Positions 60,967-64,000 of a DNA stretch of 64,000 nt are shown one piece after another. The translations under genes and the position numbers were made by a program. The stretch comes from Streptomyces sp. NBC_00390 (lineage in GTDB: Bacteria; Actinomycetota; Actinomycetes; Streptomycetales; Streptomycetaceae), in NCBI RefSeq assembly GCF_036057275.1, contig NZ_CP107945.1:2232001-2296000 (forward strand), read 5' to 3'. Positions within the stretch are counted from its first letter, which is position 1, and every line of letters starts with the position of its first letter. Below the pieces are notes generated by a model, which saw nothing but the letters and a program-made list of their open reading frames with translations, was not told the origin of the DNA and searched no databases.

Positions 60967-60986
60967 AGTGAACGCCTACGTTCACT
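60967..60986. promoter_or_regulatory. TetR operator 2
   Basis: AGTGAACGCCTACGTTCACT: the same GTGAACG/CGTTCAC half-sites as operator 1, centre 48 bp away, 24 bp before the MFS start. A TTGACG (60957-60962) just upstream is a candidate -35 box for the exporter, so a repressor here would block it. Confidence 0.8.
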
Positions 60987-61009
60987 AACTCGTTTGTGGG
61001 GGACTCATC

Positions 61010-62557
61010 GTGACAACTTCTCAGTTAACAGCTCCAAGCAGTCCGGGGGCGGCCCGCAGGCAGGGGCGGCCGGGCATTGCGCTTGCCGTCATCGCCGCCC
61101 TGCAGCTCATGGTGGTCCTCGACACAACGATTGTGAATATCGCCCTTCCGCATATCCAAGGGGCGCTCGAGTTCACCACGACCCAGCTGTCCTGGGTGGT
61201 CAACGCCTACACACTGACCTTCGGCGGACTGCTGCTGCTCGGCGGCAGAGCCGGTGACATCCTCGGCCGCCGCCGGGTGTTCATATCCGGCGTCCTGCTC
61301 TTCACCCTCGCCTCGCTGCTGTGCGGCTTGGCCCAGGAACCGTGGCAGATACTGGCGGCCCGGGCGCTCCAGGGCGTGGGCGGAGCCATCGCATCGCCGA
61401 CCGCGCTCGCGCTGATCACCACCACATTCCGCGAAGGCCCGGAACGCAACCGCGCCTTCGGCATCTTCGCCGCGGTCTCCGCCAGTGGCGCGGCGATCGG
61501 ACTGCTGGCCGGCGGCATGCTGACCGAGTGGCTGGACTGGCGCTGGGTGTTCTACGTGAACCTCCCGATCGGCGTCCTGATCGCGGCGCTCGCGCCGGTG
61601 TTCATCACCGAGTCCGAGCGGCACTCCGGCCGGTTCGATGCGGCCGGCGCACTCACCTCGACGGCCGGGATGGCGTCCCTGGTCTACGGATTCATCCGGG
61701 CCTCCGAGGACGGCTGGGGCGACAGCCTGACCCTCGGCGCCTTCGCCGCGGCGACGGTCCTTCTCACCGCGTTCGTACTCACCGAGCGGCGGGCGCGGGA
61801 GCCGATCACGCCGCTGCGCATGTTCGCCGACCGAAACCGTTCGGGTACCTATGTGATCATGATGAGCCTCGCCGCGGCGATGTTCGGCATGTTCTTCTTC
61901 ATCGTGCTGTTCGTGCAGAACGTACTGAACTACAGCCCCATCGACGCCGGTCTTGCATTTCTGCCGGTCACCGTGATGATCGTGACCGCTGCGGGCATCT
62001 CCTCGAAGCTGCTGCCGGTGTTCGGCCCCAAGCCGTTCCTCACAGCGGGCGCCCTGCTCGCCGGGAGCGGGATGGCCTGGCTGACCATGATCGATCCGGG
62101 CAGCTCGTATGCGGGCGCCGTGCTGGGACCGATGCTGCTCTTCGGCTTCGGCATGGGCCTGGTGTTCGTGACCGCGACACTCACCGCGGTGTCGGGTGTG
62201 GCGCAGCACGAGTCGGGAGCGGCCTCCAGTCTGCTCAACGCCACACAGATGGTCGGTGGTTCCCTCGGACTGTCGATTCTCATGACGGTTTTCACCACCG
62301 CCGGCCGCGACGAAACCGCACGCCAATTGCCCTCGTTCCTTGCCGAGTCGACCCCGGCTCAACAGGAGCAGTTCACCAGGACGCATGAACTCCCGCCGCC
62401 GTGGGGCCATCAGGTGCTCGCCGAGGGCATCGCCACGGCGTTCTGGGCCGGCGTGGGCCTGGTCGGCCTGGCCGTCCTGACCGCGCTGTTCGTCATGCGG
62501 GTACGCGCGAGCGACCTGGAGGCACTCAGCGGGACAGCGGGCGGCCCGGCCTCGTAG
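61010..62557 (+). CDS. MFS exporter, DHA2 (14-TM) drug-efflux type
   Basis: A 515-residue proton-driven exporter with 14 predicted helices of the EmrB/QacA class. Family blocks are ALQLMVVLDTTIVNIALPHI (motif D1), WVVNAYTLTFGGLLLLGGRAGDILGRRRVF (motif A), and ALQGVGGAIASPTALALI (motif C). The C-terminus (SGTAGGPAS) is soluble. GTG 61010 has GGGGGA 7 nt upstream. Likely a drug or toxic-metabolite efflux pump controlled by the divergent TetR protein, as described above. A terminator follows 12 bp after the stop. Confidence 0.93.
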   Translation: MTTSQLTAPSSPGAARRQGRPGIALAVIAALQLMVVLDTTIVNIALPHIQGALEFTTTQLSWVVNAYTLTFGGLLLLGGRAGDILGRRRVFISGVLLFTLASLLCGLAQEPWQILAARALQGVGGAIASPTALALITTTFREGPERNRAFGIFAAVSASGAAIGLLAGGMLTEWLDWRWVFYVNLPIGVLIAALAPVFITESERHSGRFDAAGALTSTAGMASLVYGFIRASEDGWGDSLTLGAFAAATVLLTAFVLTERRAREPITPLRMFADRNRSGTYVIMMSLAAAMFGMFFFIVLFVQNVLNYSPIDAGLAFLPVTVMIVTAAGISSKLLPVFGPKPFLTAGALLAGSGMAWLTMIDPGSSYAGAVLGPMLLFGFGMGLVFVTATLTAVSGVAQHESGAASSLLNATQMVGGSLGLSILMTVFTTAGRDETARQLPSFLAESTPAQQEQFTRTHELPPPWGHQVLAEGIATAFWAGVGLVGLAVLTALFVMRVRASDLEALSGTAGGPAS

Positions 62558-62568
62558 CCGCGGCTGCC

Positions 62569-62605
62569 GGGGTACGGGCCGGCGCGAGGGGACGGCCCGT
62601 ACCCC
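62569..62605 (+). terminator. Terminator between the convergent MFS and DUF4153-like genes
   Basis: A perfect 13-bp stem GGGGTACGGGCCG / CGGCCCGTACCCC with an 11-nt loop, 11 bp past the MFS stop and 34 bp from the opposite gene's stop. Confidence 0.85.
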
Positions 62606-62639
62606 ACGGCGCCTCAGACCTGCTGCGAGATGCGCCGTC

Positions 62640-64000
62640 TCATTGGTCGTACGGGCCGAGCTCGCCCTCCTTCTCCCACTCGCCGCGATCGTCCTGGTCG
62701 TCCTGGTCGTCCTGGTCGTCGTAGTCGTCGGAGCGGTCGGAGTCGTACGCGTCGCACGAAGTGTCGTCGGTGTGGGCGCCGCGATCGGCCAGGATGCTGC
62801 GCGCCCTGGACTTGCCCCAACTCGTCGCGTACCAGGGGTCGTCCGTCTCCTCCAGCGCACGTGCGATGCCGTCCAGCGCACAGGAGCGCAGCGGCTCGGG
62901 CAGCCCGTCGAGGGCCGGAACGGCATCCGCGGACAGCTCCTGGAGATAGGCGACGTCGATCTTTCCGGTGCGCTCGTAGCGCTGTACGTTGCGTTCCGCG
63001 ACGAGTCCGTCCGGGGAGGCGAGACCGAACGCGAGCACGGCGGCCGCGGCACTCGCTGCTACCGCGCGAGGCAGCCACTTCATGCCGTACACCCCGGCCG
63101 CCATGATCAGGACGATCACCAGCCCGAGCCACAGCTCCATGGCTGCGACGGACACCCGCAACCTGGTCAGTCCATAGGCATCGACGTACAGATCCATCCG
63201 GCGCAGCGCCGACGCCACCACGACCAGAGTGAGCAGGCACAGCGTCCCGAGGACGGCACGGACCAGAGTGCGGTCGCCCGCCGCGGAGCGAGGTGCCCAG
63301 CGCAGCGCAAGGGCGATCACGACGAGTGTCAGCAGGGTGGCGAACAGCAGCTGCCAGAAGCCCTGGCGCGCGTATGCGGAGTACGTCAGTCCCGTCTCGC
63401 TGAGCACCTTGTCGTATCCGCCGAAGAGAACGGCGAGCTGGACGGCTATGAACACGGCGAAGAGCAGGTCGAGCACCACGAGCGGCAGCGCCCACTCCCA
63501 GCGGGACCGGGCCCGGCCGGGCCGTATCTCAAGGCGGTCCCAGCGCAGAGGGGCGGCGGCCAGGTGCGCCGCGGCGAGCGCTCCGACCAGGCCGACCAGA
63601 AGGAGCAGGAAACGCCAGGGGCCGTCGGCGACCGAGACGTCCGGGATCAGGTTGCCGAGAAGATCGGCAAAGGCTGCGTCCGCTCCCGCGAACAGCGCTC
63701 CGAACACGATGACCAGCAGCGCCGCCACCGCGCCGGTGCGCAGGACCGGCGCCACGCGGCCGTTCGACCCGGCAGCGTGGCTGCGCAGTCCGTTCCATCC
63801 CCAGACCATGCCGGTACCCAGCGAAGCCGGCAGGCCGAACGGGCCCAGCAGCACGCCCGGCCAGGTACGGCCGCCGTTCAGCGCCAGCGACGCGAGGGCC
63901 AGCGCCGACACGACGGCGAGGAACGTCGGCCATCCGGCGTCACGCAGCACGGGTACGGCGAGGAGCGCGATGCCGCCGAGCGCCCACACTAGTGTCCACG
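62640..64000 (-). CDS. DUF4153/DUF4173-like polytopic membrane protein (5' end outside the window)
   Basis: The C-terminal ~453 residues of a membrane protein whose start lies past the right edge, as the frame stays open to base 64000. About 10 hydrophobic helices alternate with short loops (LFGGYDKVLSETGLTYSAYA, RQGFWQLLFATLLTLVV, YGLTRLRVSVAAMELWLG). The periplasmic- or cytoplasmic-facing tail contains KIDVAYLQELSADAVPALDG and SWGKSRARSILADRG, both typical of the family. The extreme C-terminus is acidic, with a DDQ repeat (DDYDDQDDQDDQDDRGEWEK). Function unknown; some members are near cell-envelope or sensor genes. Confidence 0.85.
   Translation of the reverse strand, partial: WTLVWALGGIALLAVPVLRDAGWPTFLAVVSALALASLALNGGRTWPGVLLGPFGLPASLGTGMVWGWNGLRSHAAGSNGRVAPVLRTGAVAALLVIVFGALFAGADAAFADLLGNLIPDVSVADGPWRFLLLLVGLVGALAAAHLAAAPLRWDRLEIRPGRARSRWEWALPLVVLDLLFAVFIAVQLAVLFGGYDKVLSETGLTYSAYARQGFWQLLFATLLTLVVIALALRWAPRSAAGDRTLVRAVLGTLCLLTLVVVASALRRMDLYVDAYGLTRLRVSVAAMELWLGLVIVLIMAAGVYGMKWLPRAVAASAAAAVLAFGLASPDGLVAERNVQRYERTGKIDVAYLQELSADAVPALDGLPEPLRSCALDGIARALEETDDPWYATSWGKSRARSILADRGAHTDDTSCDAYDSDRSDDYDDQDDQDDQDDRGEWEKEGELGPYDQ
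62691..62717. repeat. Three tandem copies of a 9-bp coding repeat (GTCCTGGTC)
   Basis: Copies at 62691-62699, 62700-62708 and 62709-62717 encode the DDQ/DQD repeat of the acidic tail of the membrane protein, on the minus strand. Such a tract can change copy number by slippage without shifting the frame. Confidence 0.8.

Noticed and set aside
61025..63052. 675-codon open frame on the minus strand opposite the MFS exporter.
   Set aside because: It overlaps two well-supported genes and its translation is Arg/His/Glu-rich low-complexity sequence.
1..64000. Searched for tRNA, rRNA, CRISPR arrays, insertion sequences and integrase or phage genes.
   Set aside because: No cloverleaf-type sequence, regular spacer-repeat array, transposase or integrase motif was recognised by eye; a tRNA missed in an intergenic region cannot be ruled out without a search.

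Overview
The window is chromosomal DNA from a Streptomyces species or very close relative. Coding sequence is extremely GC-rich, with third codon positions almost all G or C and many GTG starts. Genes are mostly packed on both strands in short operons. Several marker genes fix the lineage: whiH, hrdB, sepH, cutRS, and the parE/parC pair. From memory, the gene order follows the S. coelicolor region that runs roughly from dut down to rnhB, so most of the window looks like core chromosome. No tRNA, rRNA, CRISPR array, insertion sequence or prophage was recognised.

Layout. 1-6.4 kb: the end of an ABC ATPase, a thioesterase-dut-DUF3710 operon, DUF3093, a conserved membrane-associated protein, DUF4193 and the redox-type two-component system cutRS. 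6.7-13.1 kb: a 55-residue orphan protein, an inositol-monophosphatase-like phosphatase, ferrochelatase, an MFS exporter overlapping an ALO-type oxidase, and the FtsZ-regulating protein sepH. 13.6-21.8 kb: sulfurtransferase, VOC protein, thymidine kinase, a phosphodiesterase-like enzyme, DUF5998, a very large GNAT/acyl-CoA-ligase-like protein with an expanded linker, and ptsH behind a DasR-type (dre) operator. 21.9-26.8 kb: a GntR regulator, an M23 peptidase under a ydaO (c-di-AMP) riboswitch, and an M16 peptidase pair. 26.9-30.5 kb: parC and a CobW GTPase.

30.6-42.1 kb is the most variable part and lies between parC and parE. It holds a multidomain RICIN protein, small lineage-specific genes, a decayed alpha-glucosidase tail, a LysR/DUF6817 divergent pair, a CitA-type sensor kinase whose response regulator has collapsed to 60 codons, an acetate-type symporter with its DUF485 partner, and a NarL-type two-component system. 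42.1-48.9 kb returns to core genes: parE, DUF7455, a trypsin-like secreted protease, the principal sigma factor hrdB, and whiH. 49-64 kb: a one-polypeptide ABC transporter, a Nudix/winged-helix protein, a debranching-enzyme-like protein, DUF4192 facing recQ across a 24-bp palindrome made of two DnaA-box-like sequences, two uncharacterised proteins, rnhB, a TetR/MFS pair with two matching operators, and a truncated DUF4153-like membrane protein.

How the genes work together. Several units concern nucleotide and DNA maintenance (dut, tdk, parC, parE, recQ, rnhB, Nudix). Others concern development and division (sepH, hrdB, whiH, the M23 hydrolase with its riboswitch). A third group links carbon supply to regulation (ptsH/dre, CitA, the acetate-type symporter, the GntR regulator). 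No wholly new multi-gene system is evident. The best leads are: the RecQ-phosphoribosyltransferase fusion and its DnaA-box palindrome; the RICIN protein that joins a sigma-factor-like N-terminus, zinc finger, membrane span and lectin; the intact CitA kinase with a collapsed regulator; and a 15-bp inverted repeat pair bracketing the DUF4193 upstream region.
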